NCBI GenBank assembly: GCA_016871495.1
Contig: VHDF01000031.1
Location: 1 to 51,522 of the forward strand
Direction of reading: 5' to 3'
Length of the DNA: 51,522 nt
Source of the DNA: Verrucomicrobiota bacterium
GTDB lineage: Bacteria > Verrucomicrobiota > Verrucomicrobiia > Limisphaerales > VHDF01
In this document: piece after piece, positions 1-9,480 of the stretch
Position numbering within the stretch: position 1 is the stretch's first letter
Layout of the letters: every line of letters begins with the position of its first letter
Notes under the pieces: model-generated
Databases searched by the model: none
Seen by the model: the letters and a program-made list of their open reading frames with translations, nothing else
Told to the model about the DNA's origin: nothing
Position numbers and translations under genes: made by a program

Positions 1-195
1 CAGTGGAAGTCCGGCTTTTTCAATCCCATGAGCCCCCGCAAAGGGAGACAACATCCGCAACTCGGGGAGCGAGGGAAAGCCGGGGCCCAAAGCAGGCTGT
101 GCCGCCGGATCAACCGGGGCATGGTTGAGGGAAGCGTAAAGCGCCCTGCCGGCCTGGGGCAACGCTGCTTCTGAAATGGGTTCCAATCTCCTCAT
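1..195 (-). CDS. Possible N-terminal part of an unknown protein, running off the left edge
   Basis: An ATG at 195 on the minus strand opens a frame with no stop to base 1 (65 codons, beginning MRRLEPISEA). It has many Pro, Ala and Leu residues and no motif that I recognise. No good ribosome-binding site precedes the ATG. It would be divergent from the plus-strand gene at 330, which is a sensible arrangement, but the frame is short and this GC-rich DNA has many chance open frames. Treat it as tentative. Confidence 0.25.
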   Translation of the reverse strand, partial: MRRLEPISEAALPQAGRALYASLNHAPVDPAAQPALGPGFPSLPELRMLSPFAGAHGIEKAGLPL

Positions 196-329
196 GGTTT
201 TGTTGTCAGACTATGAATGGAACCGCTCATCACCTGAAAGAAAAGATTTGCCTCCGCAGAGCCACAGAACAAAATCGAGCCAGGAATTCACCAACATTCC
301 CACAAGGACTCAATCTCATCCCAATCCCT

Positions 330-1034
330 ATGGGAAACCCGAAATCTCCGAAGGAAGAACCTCCCAAAACACCCGGGCCCGAAGGTTACGTCAGCGAGTT
401 GGACAGGACACGAGCCGAAGAAAATATTTCAAACTTTCTCACCACCAAGTTTGAGGGGGAGGTCAAAAACGTTTTTCAAGGCGCCTCTAAAGCGCTCGCC
501 CAGCGCCACCTCGATAGTGTGCTCAACTATCGCAGCGTCTATCTGACCGAAACCCTCCTGAATCGTTTGAAAACGGACCTGCCGGAATTGATGGATCGTT
601 CCGCGCTGGCGGTGACTAATTCCTTGGCTCACTTGGTGGCTGCTTCCGGGCTCAAGGACGAGGATCGCAAGGCCATCGTGCAACTTGGAAGTCAGATGCA
701 AAGTTTGAAAACCAAGCTGGAGGAACTGCGCATTCCGACGGCGCATGGGGACGGCGCGCTGTCCACGAAAGACAGGCTTCTGGGGGAGCAAATCCACTCG
801 GAACTGGTCAACCTGGAAAGGCAGCTCAAAGCCAAATCCATCGACCCCGCCGCGTGGGGCCAAATCGCACAAGCAGCGAGCCAGGCCGTTCAGCAAACCG
901 CCTTCAACGTTCAAAAAATCATCACCGTCGCCATCGAGGCTTCTCGCGGGAACGATAACACCAGCCCGAAATACGCCTACCCCCCCCTGATCAGCCGGAG
1001 CGAAATCGCGCCCCGGTCAAGAGTTGCTCGATGA
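330..1034 (+). CDS. Hypothetical helical protein
   Basis: I do not recognise this 234-residue protein. It begins with a Pro/Lys/Glu-rich tail ([10 protein letters not shown]) followed by a long, mostly helical, charged and Gln-rich body with no Cys pairs, membrane segment or signal peptide. The frame is open back to 213, but the upstream part is Arg/Pro-rich and looks non-coding, so the ATG at 330 is preferred; there is no clear Shine-Dalgarno sequence at either. The last 44 bases overlap the 3' end of accC on the other strand, so the two genes converge and overlap. The absence of frame breaks and the amphipathic pattern argue for a real gene; function unknown. Confidence 0.5.
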   Translation: MGNPKSPKEEPPKTPGPEGYVSELDRTRAEENISNFLTTKFEGEVKNVFQGASKALAQRHLDSVLNYRSVYLTETLLNRLKTDLPELMDRSALAVTNSLAHLVAASGLKDEDRKAIVQLGSQMQSLKTKLEELRIPTAHGDGALSTKDRLLGEQIHSELVNLERQLKAKSIDPAAWGQIAQAASQAVQQTAFNVQKIITVAIEASRGNDNTSPKYAYPPLISRSEIAPRSRVAR

Positions 1035-2361
1035 AGTTCGTCGAGTAAACACCACGCCGGAAGTTCGGGTCCTGAAGGACCGCCTGCTCGAACGGAATCG
1101 TGGTCTTGATCCCCGTGACCATGTATTCCTCCAAGGCCCGGCTCATGCGATCCATCGCTTCGCGCCGGTCCTTCCCATACGTGATCAATTTGCCGATCAT
1201 CGAGTCGTAATACGGAGGAATGGTGTAGCCCGCGTAGGCATGGCTGTCTAACCGCACACCGCGCCCCCCCGGAGCGTAGTACATCTCAATTCGCCCGGGA
1301 CTCGGTCGAAAATCGTCGAAGGGATCCTCGGCGTTGATGCGGCATTCGATGGAGTGCCCCTTGAACTCGACGTCATTCTGGGAAATCTTCAGCGGCTCCC
1401 CCATGGCGATCAGGATCTGCTGCCGCACCAGATCGACGCCGGTGACCTCCTCCGTGATCGGGTGCTCGACCTGAATCCGCTTGTTGACCTCAAGGAAGTA
1501 GAACTGGCCCGCCTCGTCCACAATGAACTCGACCGTGCCGGCGTTCGTATAGTGGGCCACCTCAGCAATTTTGATCGCTGCTTTGCCCATCTTCTTCCGC
1601 AGATCCTTAAATCTCCCCTCGATCAATGGAGAGGGTGTCTCCTCAATCAATTTCTGATTCCGCCGCTGAATCGAACAATCCCGTTCGCCCAAATGGATGA
1701 TGTTCCCCTTCTGGTCGCCCAGAATCTGGAATTCAATGTGGTGCGGATTCTCAATGAACTTTTCGATGTAAACTCCGGAATTGCCGAATGCCTTCTCCGC
1801 CTCAGATCTCGCCGTGTGATAACCCTTCACCAGAGAAATGTCATTGTGAGCAATCCGCATCCCCCTGCCCCCACCACCCGCCACCGCCTTGACCATGACC
1901 GGATATCCGATCCGCTTGGCCGCCGTCAGCGCATCTTGCTCGTTTTCCACCAATCCTTCCGAGCCTGGCGGACATGGCACGCCAGCCTTCTTGGCCAGAT
2001 TCCGACTGATCGCTTTGTCCTCCAACGCGTTCATGGACCTCGAACTCGGGCCGATGAAGCGGATGTTGCAGCTCTCACACACATCCGCGAAATGCGCGTT
2101 TTCTGAAAAAAAACCATAGCCGGGATGGATCGCATCCACATCGGCAATCTCAGCCGCGCTAATCAAGCGGTCGATGCGCAAGTAGCTGTCGCTCGAAGGG
2201 GCTTTACCGATACAGATCGCTTCATCGGCCATCTGCACATGCATCGAATTGACATCGGCTTCGGAATAGACGGCAACGGTCCGGATGCTCAACTCCTTGC
2301 AAGCTCTGATGATTCGCACCGCGATCTCGCCGCGATTAGCGACTAGGATTTTTTCAAACAT
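991..2361 (-). CDS. accC: Biotin carboxylase subunit of acetyl-CoA carboxylase
   Basis: AccC carboxylates biotin on AccB using ATP and bicarbonate, the first half-reaction of malonyl-CoA and fatty-acid synthesis in the cytoplasm. The 456-residue length is normal. Visible landmarks are the N-terminal [16 protein letters not shown] segment, the ATP-grasp glycine loop GGGGRGMRI (about residue 165), a CSIQRRNQK-type segment, the active-site stretch [11 protein letters not shown] (about 295) and ECRINAEDP. The usual MNTRIQVEHP reads [10 protein letters not shown] here; the catalytic Arg and the QVEHP core are kept, so activity is expected. It lies 70 bp downstream of accB on the same strand, the common accB-accC operon order. 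Its 3' end overlaps a convergent hypothetical gene by 44 bp. Confidence 0.97.
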   Translation of the reverse strand: MFEKILVANRGEIAVRIIRACKELSIRTVAVYSEADVNSMHVQMADEAICIGKAPSSDSYLRIDRLISAAEIADVDAIHPGYGFFSENAHFADVCESCNIRFIGPSSRSMNALEDKAISRNLAKKAGVPCPPGSEGLVENEQDALTAAKRIGYPVMVKAVAGGGGRGMRIAHNDISLVKGYHTARSEAEKAFGNSGVYIEKFIENPHHIEFQILGDQKGNIIHLGERDCSIQRRNQKLIEETPSPLIEGRFKDLRKKMGKAAIKIAEVAHYTNAGTVEFIVDEAGQFYFLEVNKRIQVEHPITEEVTGVDLVRQQILIAMGEPLKISQNDVEFKGHSIECRINAEDPFDDFRPSPGRIEMYYAPGGRGVRLDSHAYAGYTIPPYYDSMIGKLITYGKDRREAMDRMSRALEEYMVTGIKTTIPFEQAVLQDPNFRRGVYSTNFIEQLLTGARFRSG

Positions 2362-2431
2362 GGATCGGGTGAGAGAAAGTTCGCTCGGGGGACCTTTTGA
2401 GTCGTTTCAGCGTTGATACCTTGATCCGCGT

Positions 2432-2905
2432 CTATTTCGGACGAACCTTGAAGAGAGGTTGGCCGAACTCAACCGGTTTGGCGTTCTCAACCAGGACTTC
2501 AACGATAACCCCCTTCACCTCAGCCTTGATCTCATTCATGACCTTCATGGCCTCAATGATACAGACAACGCTTTCCGGCCCCACCTCGGAACCGATCTCC
2601 ACATAGTTAGGCGAATCAGGAGAAGCCGCAGCGTAGAATGTTCCAATCATCGGGGACTTAATGTCGATCGTCCCTGCATGGACGTCGTCCACCGGCAACG
2701 CGGCGGGGACAGCACCGGAAGGGGTGGATCCAGATCCAGTGGGCAGGTGCTGAGGAGGCGGGACCTCTGCTAACATCGTCGGGATCGCAACACCCCCCCC
2801 CCCGCGCTTCAACTTTATCTTGAAATCCTGACGCTCCAACTCGAACTCTGAAATCGAGTTCTTCTTCATCAGGTCGATGATCGCCTTAATATCTCGAAGG
2901 TCCAC
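2432..2905 (-). CDS. accB: Biotin carboxyl carrier protein of acetyl-CoA carboxylase
   Basis: AccB carries the biotin that AccC carboxylates and that the carboxyltransferase uses to make malonyl-CoA. The C-terminal biotinyl domain has the attachment motif EAMKVMNEIKAE (biotin on the Lys of AMKVMN). The N terminus VDLRDIKAIIDLMKKNSI matches the usual start of the family, so the GTG at 2905 (157 residues, the usual BCCP size) is preferred over the ATG at 3004, which would add a basic 33-residue extension atypical of the family. A Pro/Ser/Gly-rich linker joins the two parts. The helix-linker junction is encoded by an 11-base run of G on the coding strand. accC follows 70 bp downstream. Confidence 0.93.
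   Translation of the reverse strand: MDLRDIKAIIDLMKKNSISEFELERQDFKIKLKRGGGGVAIPTMLAEVPPPQHLPTGSGSTPSGAVPAALPVDDVHAGTIDIKSPMIGTFYAAASPDSPNYVEIGSEVGPESVVCIIEAMKVMNEIKAEVKGVIVEVLVENAKPVEFGQPLFKVRPK
2793..2803. repeat. 11-base homopolymer (C on plus strand) inside accB
   Basis: Eleven consecutive C residues on the plus strand encode four Gly codons after KLKR in AccB. Runs this long are prone to slipped-strand replication errors and to sequencing or assembly miscounts. The frame is intact as given. Confidence 0.9.
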
Positions 2906-3107
2906 AGATTGTTTTCCGACAGTTATGAAACGCTGCCACACAGGCTTCCTAACATCCTTCAGAAGCAAAAAAGCAGCGATCCTGTGGACCCTGCCTTTTG
3001 TCATCCGCGAAGCTTGAGAAAAGACTACCGACCCAACCCATTGAGGTCAAGACCCAACCTAGCCAAAGCATCATCGTGAAGTTCGATTCGAATGGAATCT
3101 TGCGAAT

Positions 3108-3542
3108 TCATTTCTTCTTTAACATTAAAGCTGCAGAAAGTCCGAGCAAGTAAGAATGAGCCCCAAACCCCGCGATCACACCGGCACAAACGGCCGAAAT
3201 CATCGAATGATGCCGGAAGGATTCACGGGAATAAACATTTGAAAGATGGACCTCAATCGTCGGCACACCCGCCCCGGATAGAGCATCGCGAAGAGCAATG
3301 CTGGTATGAGTGTAAGCTCCGGCGTTAACGATATAAAAATCCGCATCTTTTCGAAATTCCTGAACCCAATCAATTAATTCCCCCTCTGAATTCGTTTGCC
3401 GAAAGATCAATTCGACCCCGAACTTTTCGCATTGCGACCGGAGCATCGATTCGATTTCAGTCAGAGTCACAGACCCGTATATGCCTGGCTCCCGAGTTCC
3501 TAGGAGATTAAGATTGGGTCCGTTCAGTACCGCGATTTTCAT
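3108..3542 (-). CDS. aroQ: Type II 3-dehydroquinate dehydratase
   Basis: AroQ dehydrates 3-dehydroquinate to 3-dehydroshikimate in the shikimate pathway. The 144-residue protein has all the family signatures: NGPNLNLLGTREP with the catalytic loop Arg and Tyr (REPGIYG), QTNSEGELIDW, NAGAYTHTSIALRDA, and EVHLSNVYSRESFRHHS with the catalytic His. The ATG at 3542 is chosen because it is where family members start (MKIAVLNGPN) and has an AAAGG about 9 bases upstream; an in-frame TTG three codons earlier is a weaker alternative. It follows the O-antigen ligase-like gene by under 20 bp, so it is probably cotranscribed with holB and that gene. Confidence 0.97.
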   Translation of the reverse strand: MKIAVLNGPNLNLLGTREPGIYGSVTLTEIESMLRSQCEKFGVELIFRQTNSEGELIDWVQEFRKDADFYIVNAGAYTHTSIALRDALSGAGVPTIEVHLSNVYSRESFRHHSMISAVCAGVIAGFGAHSYLLGLSAALMLKKK

Positions 3543-3560
3543 GAGCTTCAACCTTTCCTT

Positions 3561-4922
3561 CTACCTCGTTTCGACCTGAACCTGAGCTTGAGCATGCCCG
3601 TCGGCCATCAATCCGCCCAGCCAAAAAAATGCCAGCCATATCAATGCCGGAATATACAAACCGAATTCCACGGTGGACTGAACGCCAAAACCGACCAAGC
3701 CCAACCACGGCCAAAACCTCTGTTGACATCTAAAACTGTATCGATATAGCCAAAGCAAGGACCCTGGAAGAATCAAAACAAAAAGCAAGGCACCAACCCA
3801 TCCTGAGTCGCTTGCTTGCTGAAGATAATCGTTATGGACCAGTCGCGCCATCTCAGATTCCGGACGTTTCACCTGAGCGTAAATCATGGAGAATGAACCA
3901 GGCCCCGTCCCCAGTCCAGGATGTGATTTCGCATTGTTCCAGGCCGCCGACCAATAGTCGAACCTTGCCCCCACACTGGTCGCCCCTCTGGCAAAGTATC
4001 CCTCATATCGCCACAGAAAAAAGCCCAACCCCACCCCACCAGCCAGCGCCAGCATCGACCATCTTTTCCAATTATTCTCCGAATAACGCCAGCCCACCAG
4101 CCCAATCACTCCCAAAGCAATTAACCAACCCGCTTTGGATCCCGACCAAATCAGACAAGCGCCCCCGCCATAAATCAGCGCTCCTAAGCCGACTAAGCCC
4201 ATCATCCGGCGACGATCTTTGAGCATTTCCCAAGTAAACGCCCCCAACACCGGCAATAAAAGGAGGATGGCCCCCGCCAGCGCGTTGGGATAAACAAGGG
4301 TCGAGAAAATACGATCGCTCTGGATCTTTTTGATGAATTCCGGCGGAAATTCCCGCTCCCAGTTCGGGTGTTCCTTAAAAAAGTGCTCACGGCTCGCAGC
4401 CAACCCTCCGAAGTGTTGGTCCATGCCAATCCAAAGCACATAGCCGAAACCCAACAACATCGGCACCATCATACCCGCTCGAACCTCCTGAAATCCCAAC
4501 AGGCAGTATCCCAAGTAATACATGCCCACCGCGATTCCGAAATGGATAAGGGTCGACCTCGACATGGCGGGGTCCACACTTCCGGCCGAAGCCAGCGCTT
4601 GCCAGAGGAGCCATCCCAATGGCATCCAGGCCAGGCCTCGTGGCACGCGCAAATGCTTAAACCGCAGGAAGCAGACGACCGCTACCAAACCCAGAAAAGG
4701 AAAGTAAGCCCAACGCGCCGGCCAGGGTTGGAATAAGACACCCTCCAAGTCACGCGGCACCTCCACCATCTTGTCTAGGACGACGGGATTGCCGAATTTC
4801 AGCAAAGCCAAGCCCAAAAAAACACCAGTGAGAACCGATGCCCACCCCACCGATGGCTCCGGCATCCGCAAACTCGATGACCCCTCGGCTTGTTCGCCTT
4901 GACGCGCGTGGGATTTCTTCAT
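3561..4922 (-). CDS. O-antigen ligase/polymerase-like membrane protein (Wzy_C/WaaL family)
   Basis: A 453-residue multi-pass inner-membrane protein with about ten hydrophobic segments. After a long periplasmic-type loop rich in charged residues it has LVHNDYLQQASDSGWVGALL, matching the H-N-D-Y-L motif of the Wzy_C domain shared by O-antigen ligases and some bicarbonate or polysaccharide membrane proteins. The likely role is transfer or polymerisation of surface polysaccharide; family members are hard to assign precisely from sequence. It starts 6 bp after holB and ends 18 bp before aroQ, so it is embedded in an operon with unrelated housekeeping genes. Confidence 0.8.
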   Translation of the reverse strand: MKKSHARQGEQAEGSSSLRMPEPSVGWASVLTGVFLGLALLKFGNPVVLDKMVEVPRDLEGVLFQPWPARWAYFPFLGLVAVVCFLRFKHLRVPRGLAWMPLGWLLWQALASAGSVDPAMSRSTLIHFGIAVGMYYLGYCLLGFQEVRAGMMVPMLLGFGYVLWIGMDQHFGGLAASREHFFKEHPNWEREFPPEFIKKIQSDRIFSTLVYPNALAGAILLLLPVLGAFTWEMLKDRRRMMGLVGLGALIYGGGACLIWSGSKAGWLIALGVIGLVGWRYSENNWKRWSMLALAGGVGLGFFLWRYEGYFARGATSVGARFDYWSAAWNNAKSHPGLGTGPGSFSMIYAQVKRPESEMARLVHNDYLQQASDSGWVGALLFVLILPGSLLWLYRYSFRCQQRFWPWLGLVGFGVQSTVEFGLYIPALIWLAFFWLGGLMADGHAQAQVQVETR

Positions 4923-4928
4923 GAGGCC

Positions 4929-5954
4929 CTACAGCTTCAGTTTCAACAATCCCACCTCGATCGCCAAAGATTCCTGGACGTTCGACCCCAAGTGCCGTTG
5001 CAACCGTTCCCAAATGAAAAGGTTTTCAGCGGCTTGCTCTTCCTGGAGTCGCGACCCGACACGGCAAGTCCATCCTTCCCATTCACGAAAATGAAAGCCG
5101 ACTTCGTGAAACCCACCGCTGACGAGCCAGACGTCTCTCAACCACCACTCCATTTGCCGCAGCAGGCGTCCCCGTTCCCACTGGTACTCGGACTCCACCG
5201 CCGCCTCGAGTTCAGTTTCCCACTGTTCCCTTGTCTCGGGATCGACTTCGTCGTAGCGCTCCAAAGGACTGTCCTGGGCCATGGACTTCTCCAGGCTGCT
5301 CCGAATTTCTCCGAGTTTCTCGAGGAACACTCCCAGCAATCGATATCGGCCAAGCAGCCCGCCTTTTCCCTCCGCCGCCATCTCAACAAAGCGTTGCAGC
5401 CAAAGATTGTCCTCGGGTTCCGAACCCGCCCGATCGTTCGGACTGAGGCGGACACGCACGCAGCGGGATCGAATCGTATCGAGGAGACGTTGGGGTTCGC
5501 TGGTCAGCAACAGGATGACGGAGGAAACCGGTGGCTCTTCCAGGGTTTTGAGGAAAGCATTCGCCGCTTGTGGATTCATGCGGTCCGCCCCCGAAATCAC
5601 GGTGCACCGAACCTTGCCTTCCACCGGTTTCATCAAAATGGAGTGCATCACCTCCCGCATCTGCTCGATCCTGATCACCCTTGTTTTCGACTCAGGCCGA
5701 ACCCACTGGATATCGGTGTGCAGCCTCGCTTCGACGCGTCGGCAGGACTCGCAACGATCACAAGCATCCGGCCCCTCTTCGTGCTGCCGTGGGTTGTGGC
5801 AATTGAGGGTCTGGCAGAGCGCTGTGGCGACGCTTTCCAGGGAAACCCGGTCGTCCCCCTCCAACAACACACCATGCGCAAGCCTTCCGGCACCAAGGCT
5901 GCGCCGAAGCAGCGCCGAAGCCCAAGTTTGGCCAGGGATGGAGGAAAAGGACAC
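4929..5954 (-). CDS. holB: DNA polymerase III delta-prime clamp-loader subunit
   Basis: HolB is the non-ATPase delta-prime arm of the clamp loader that places the beta clamp on DNA. The 341-residue protein shows the AAA+ layout of the family: an opening GQTWASALLRRSL, a degenerate P-loop region (LLEGDDRVSLE instead of GKT, typical of delta-prime), a zinc module with Cys in CHNPRQ and CDRCESC, the hallmark NAFLKTLEEPP, and the SRC motif in TIRSRCVRVRL. The C-terminal collar domain is divergent. It opens a tight minus-strand gene row holB, ligase-like gene, aroQ. The 243 bp upstream to the E2 gene hold no gene that I can support. Confidence 0.92.
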   Translation of the reverse strand: MSFSSIPGQTWASALLRRSLGAGRLAHGVLLEGDDRVSLESVATALCQTLNCHNPRQHEEGPDACDRCESCRRVEARLHTDIQWVRPESKTRVIRIEQMREVMHSILMKPVEGKVRCTVISGADRMNPQAANAFLKTLEEPPVSSVILLLTSEPQRLLDTIRSRCVRVRLSPNDRAGSEPEDNLWLQRFVEMAAEGKGGLLGRYRLLGVFLEKLGEIRSSLEKSMAQDSPLERYDEVDPETREQWETELEAAVESEYQWERGRLLRQMEWWLRDVWLVSGGFHEVGFHFREWEGWTCRVGSRLQEEQAAENLFIWERLQRHLGSNVQESLAIEVGLLKLKL

Positions 5955-6197
5955 GCGGAGTGATTACCACCAAGCCAGCCCACGCTCCAAGCTTTTGCGA
6001 ACTCGATGCCGAAGTCAGCGCGTCTGCGAGTTGTCGGTGAGACAGACTTCCGCGCGCCAACTGCGACGTTCGTGGGGCTTCAGTCATGCGCGGCCCCAAC
6101 CCAAAGCATCGCCGGTCGGCATCCGGACGTCGAGGCGGCGCGAACGCGGCTCTCGGACCGGCTCCCTGGCAATGCACTGCGGCGCTTCCTTGTCCGC

Positions 6198-7370
6198 TTA
6201 TAATTCCTCAGGTTTGCCCAGCCATTCCGCGACTCGACCCAACAATCGACCCGCGGCGCCTCCATCCAGCACCCGATGATCGAAACTGAGGGTTAACTCC
6301 GCTTCCGTGATCGGCACGAAGGCTTGGGTTTGCTCGCACCACGACGGGACTTTTCGCCCCGCTCCCAACCCCAGGACCAAGGTCTGCTCCGGCAACGGAA
6401 TGGGAGTCGCCCACGTCAGGCCGAAGGTGCCAAAGTTCGTGATCGTCGCAATCGAGCCGCCCGTGCACTCGGCAGGTAATCGTCTCTCCCGGGCCTGCTC
6501 AAGCAGGGTTTGATAGGGAACCACGCATTCGGCCAGGGACCGCTTATCGACTCCACGCAATACCGGCACCAACACCCCGTCTTCCGCCTCCACCGCGAAT
6601 CCAATGTCAATCGCACCGGGATGGACCAGAGTGTGGCCAACAAGTCTGCCCGCCACCCCGCTATTCTCCGCCAGGGCCAGGGCCAGGGCCCGTAAAGCAT
6701 ACAAAGCAGGACCCGGCTTGGGCTGCCTGCCTTGGCGATGCTTGAGCAACGGATCGATGCGGAACGGCAGTCCAACGGTGGCCAACGGCCGGGTCCAACT
6801 TCGGCGCATGGCATCAGCCACTGCAACCCTCATGCTGGAAGCGGGCGAGCTACGGAATTGGCCGATATTCCTGATAAAAGCTTCGAAATCCTCAATCGTC
6901 ACCCGCCCATTGGCACCGCTCCCTGCAATGCCCGCCATGTCCGCCGCGTGAAGTCCTAGCTCTTCCATCCGCGCCCTCATCCTTGGCGACAGATAACTCG
7001 CTCCCCCCGCATGCGCGGGCACCGGCAGTCCGCGCACGGTCGGTTCGACCTGGGTGCGAGCAAGATCGTGGGCATCCGCATGGGGCAGTGGTGACGCCGG
7101 TCGGGAACCCAACGGAGCCACAAAGTCTTCCGCCACCTCGAGCGTGCCCAGTTGGGATCCCACTGGAAAACTCTGCCCGGGAGCAGCGGTGAAGCCGATC
7201 AATCGCCCGCGGGCAGGTGAAGTGACGGTCATGGTTGCTTTGCTGGTCTCCACCTCGATCAATTCCTGGCCCGCGACCACCTCGGCGCCAGACTCCACCA
7301 GAAAACGGAGCACGGTCGCTTCGGCGATGGATTCGCCCAGTTGAGGCATCGTGATGGGGGCGGTGGGCAT
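6198..7370 (-). CDS. Dihydrolipoyl acyltransferase (E2) of a 2-oxoacid dehydrogenase complex
   Basis: E2 transfers the acyl group from E1 to CoA via a swinging lipoyl arm. In the 390 residues one sees a lipoyl domain (1-80) with the lipoylation site IEVETSKAT, an E3/E1-binding domain (about 125-160) beginning YLSPRMRARMEELG with GANGRVTIEDF, and a catalytic domain ending with the acyltransferase motif FDHRVLDGG (active-site His and Asp). The ATG at 7370 gives the canonical start MPTAPITMPQLGESIAEA; the 67 codons further upstream are E1beta sequence in another frame. It is the last gene of an E1alpha-E1beta-E2 operon with a 14-bp gap after E1beta. No E3 gene is nearby. The substrate (branched-chain 2-oxoacids, acetoin or pyruvate) cannot be fixed from motifs alone. 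Confidence 0.93.
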   Translation of the reverse strand: MPTAPITMPQLGESIAEATVLRFLVESGAEVVAGQELIEVETSKATMTVTSPARGRLIGFTAAPGQSFPVGSQLGTLEVAEDFVAPLGSRPASPLPHADAHDLARTQVEPTVRGLPVPAHAGGASYLSPRMRARMEELGLHAADMAGIAGSGANGRVTIEDFEAFIRNIGQFRSSPASSMRVAVADAMRRSWTRPLATVGLPFRIDPLLKHRQGRQPKPGPALYALRALALALAENSGVAGRLVGHTLVHPGAIDIGFAVEAEDGVLVPVLRGVDKRSLAECVVPYQTLLEQARERRLPAECTGGSIATITNFGTFGLTWATPIPLPEQTLVLGLGAGRKVPSWCEQTQAFVPITEAELTLSFDHRVLDGGAAGRLLGRVAEWLGKPEEL

Positions 7371-7384
7371 TGGAGAGACGAAAG

Positions 7385-8350
7385 CTAAAGTTGAAGAAGC
7401 CGGCGGGCGGCGGCGGCAATAGATTCCGCGGTGGGTCGATGCGCCGTCCACAAGTCGGGATGAAAAGGCACCGGGGTATCTTTGGCATTCAACCGCTGGG
7501 GTGGAGCATCCAGGAGCTCGAAAGCCTCGCTGGCCACCCGAGCCACGACTTCCGCGGTCACGCCCCCCCACGGCCAGGCCTCGCCCACAGCCAAGAGCCG
7601 GCCTGTTCGGGCCACGGAGGCGATCATGGTATCGGTATCCAGGGGCTTCACGGTTCTCAAATCAACCACTTCGGCTTCCCAACCTTCCCGGGCAAGTGCA
7701 GCGGCGGCAGCCAAGGCCTCGTGAACCATCGCGCTATACGCCACGACCGTCACATCCCGTCCCGGTCTTGCGATTCTGGCTTTCCCCGAGGGCAGCGCCG
7801 CCGCCGGCAAAGCATCCGCTTTGAGATGATAATACAGGAACTTGTGCTCGCAGAAAACCACGGGATCTTCAATGGCCACCGCCTCAAGCAGCATGCTGTA
7901 GGCATCCTCCACGGTGGCGGGAGTCATCACGATTAACCCGGGGAAATGCGCGTAAAGGGCCTCCAACATCTGGCTGTGAAACGGCCCGCTTCCCGCGGTT
8001 CCCCCGCACGGCAAACGGAACGTGACCGGGCAAGGCACCTGGGTGCGCCAGTGCAGGGTGGCCGCTTGATTGACGATCTGATTCAACCCGACCGTCGAAA
8101 AATCCGCAAATTGCATCTCCACGATCGGACGCTGTCCCTCAATCGCCGCGCCAATGGCGGAACCCACCATGGCGTCTTCGCTGATCGGGGAGTCCAAAAC
8201 GCGCCCCGGAAACTCCTTGATCAGATGGCGCGTCGCTTTGAAGGCGCCGCCAAACTCTCCCACATCCTGGCCATAGATATAAACGCGCGGGTCCGTGGCC
8301 AGGGCCTTTCGTTGCGCTTCCCGAATCGCGTCCAGGTAGGTCAGGCTCAT
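7385..8350 (-). CDS. 2-oxoacid dehydrogenase E1 component, beta subunit
   Basis: The beta subunit completes the thiamine-diphosphate active site of E1 with the alpha subunit. The 321-residue protein has the family pattern: MSLTYLDAIREAQRKAL, GQDVGEFGGAFKATR, DSPISEDAMVGSAIGAA, then VEMQFADF, and a transketolase C-terminal domain containing DLRTVKPLDTD. The start at 8350 is chosen because it gives the canonical N terminus and overlaps the E1alpha stop in an ATGA arrangement, indicating translational coupling and 1:1 production. Confidence 0.95.
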   Translation of the reverse strand: MSLTYLDAIREAQRKALATDPRVYIYGQDVGEFGGAFKATRHLIKEFPGRVLDSPISEDAMVGSAIGAAIEGQRPIVEMQFADFSTVGLNQIVNQAATLHWRTQVPCPVTFRLPCGGTAGSGPFHSQMLEALYAHFPGLIVMTPATVEDAYSMLLEAVAIEDPVVFCEHKFLYYHLKADALPAAALPSGKARIARPGRDVTVVAYSAMVHEALAAAAALAREGWEAEVVDLRTVKPLDTDTMIASVARTGRLLAVGEAWPWGGVTAEVVARVASEAFELLDAPPQRLNAKDTPVPFHPDLWTAHRPTAESIAAAARRLLQL

Positions 8351-9417
8351 CCCAGAGGTTGCAAGTAAACCTGAGAAAGATGTTTTGAAGCCAGGGCGCA
8401 CCAATCTTCACGGTAGGGGTCGGGTCCAGGCTCGCGGCTGGCCTCCTCCACCGCCTTCTCCACTTGCGCCTCGGCTTCCCGCCTCCAATTCCGTATTTCA
8501 TGCTCGAACGCCCAGCCCTGGCGGGCCAGGAAATCCTGGGCCACTTGCAAGCAATCGCGCCCGAGCGGGCTCGCCTTCAAGGGTTCCTCGATGTAACCGG
8601 CGTCGTCGTGCTCCCCATGGCCGCACAGGCGCAAGAGCCGGGCGATCACCATCTGGGGCCCTCGGCCCCGGCGAGCCTCCTCCACCGCGTGGCCCACCCC
8701 TTTCAAGCAATCACTCAAATCGGTGCCATCGACGGTGGTGCCCTGAACACCATAGCCGCTCGCACGTTCAAGCAAGTCGGCACAAGCAAACTGGCGGGAC
8801 GTAGGCGTTGAATAAGCATATTGGTTGTTGGCCACAACCAGCACCAAAGGAAGCTTCTCCACCGCGGCCTGGTTGATGGCCTCGTGAAAAGAACCGGTCG
8901 AAGTGGCTCCCTCCCCCACGCTCGCCGCGCCAACCGCCATTCGATCCCCCTTCATGCGCCGGGCCATGAGCGCTCCATTGACCACGGAAATCATCGCTCC
9001 CAGATGGCTGATCATGGCCAGCAGGCCTTCTCGCGGCCGGCCCCGATGAACGTTCCCATCCCGACCCTGCATCGGACCCAGGGCGGAACCGAGATGCGTC
9101 CGCACCACATCCAACACCGGTTCGCCAAACGCCAACCGCCCGGCTAAATCGCGGATCAAAGGGCCGAAGACATCGCCCTTCCGCAGGGATAGCCCCAAGG
9201 AAGCGCTCAAGGCTTCCTGCCCTTTGCCAAGAAAAACGCCTCCGTAGATCTTGCCCGCCCGATACAAACTGGCCATGCGCCCGTCCAGCACACGGGCCAG
9301 CAGCATCCAGCGAAAGGCTTGGCAATATCGCGCACTCGCCTCGCTGGTCTGAACAGGCTCTGAACCCGCGAGCCCCGTCGTGGGAGGGGTGTCACTCGAT
9401 TGGAACACAACCAACAT
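8347..9417 (-). CDS. 2-oxoacid dehydrogenase E1 component, alpha subunit
   Basis: This subunit binds thiamine diphosphate and decarboxylates the 2-oxoacid. The 356 residues include the TPP signature starting GEGATSTGSFHEA and ending NNQYAYSTP (usually GDG...N), the phosphorylation-loop-like segment RLCGHGEHDDAGY, and an N-terminal RMLLAR-type helix (here RWMLLARVLDGR). Its length and the separate beta gene fit branched-chain or acetoin-type E1, not the single-chain AceE. First gene of the E1alpha-E1beta-E2 operon; the upstream 380 bp carry a palindromic repeat and a stem-loop, so the promoter must lie within or beside them. Confidence 0.94.
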   Translation of the reverse strand: MLVVFQSSDTPPTTGLAGSEPVQTSEASARYCQAFRWMLLARVLDGRMASLYRAGKIYGGVFLGKGQEALSASLGLSLRKGDVFGPLIRDLAGRLAFGEPVLDVVRTHLGSALGPMQGRDGNVHRGRPREGLLAMISHLGAMISVVNGALMARRMKGDRMAVGAASVGEGATSTGSFHEAINQAAVEKLPLVLVVANNQYAYSTPTSRQFACADLLERASGYGVQGTTVDGTDLSDCLKGVGHAVEEARRGRGPQMVIARLLRLCGHGEHDDAGYIEEPLKASPLGRDCLQVAQDFLARQGWAFEHEIRNWRREAEAQVEKAVEEASREPGPDPYREDWCALASKHLSQVYLQPLG

Positions 9418-9480
9418 CTATCGCTTGGGCCGCCTGAACTGCAACGGTTCTTTTGCCGAATTCCACTCCGAGGTGGGTTC

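Noticed and set aside
6198-7571. E2 beginning at 7571
   Set aside because: The added residues are low-complexity and overlap E1beta in another frame; the lipoyl domain starts right after the ATG at 7370.
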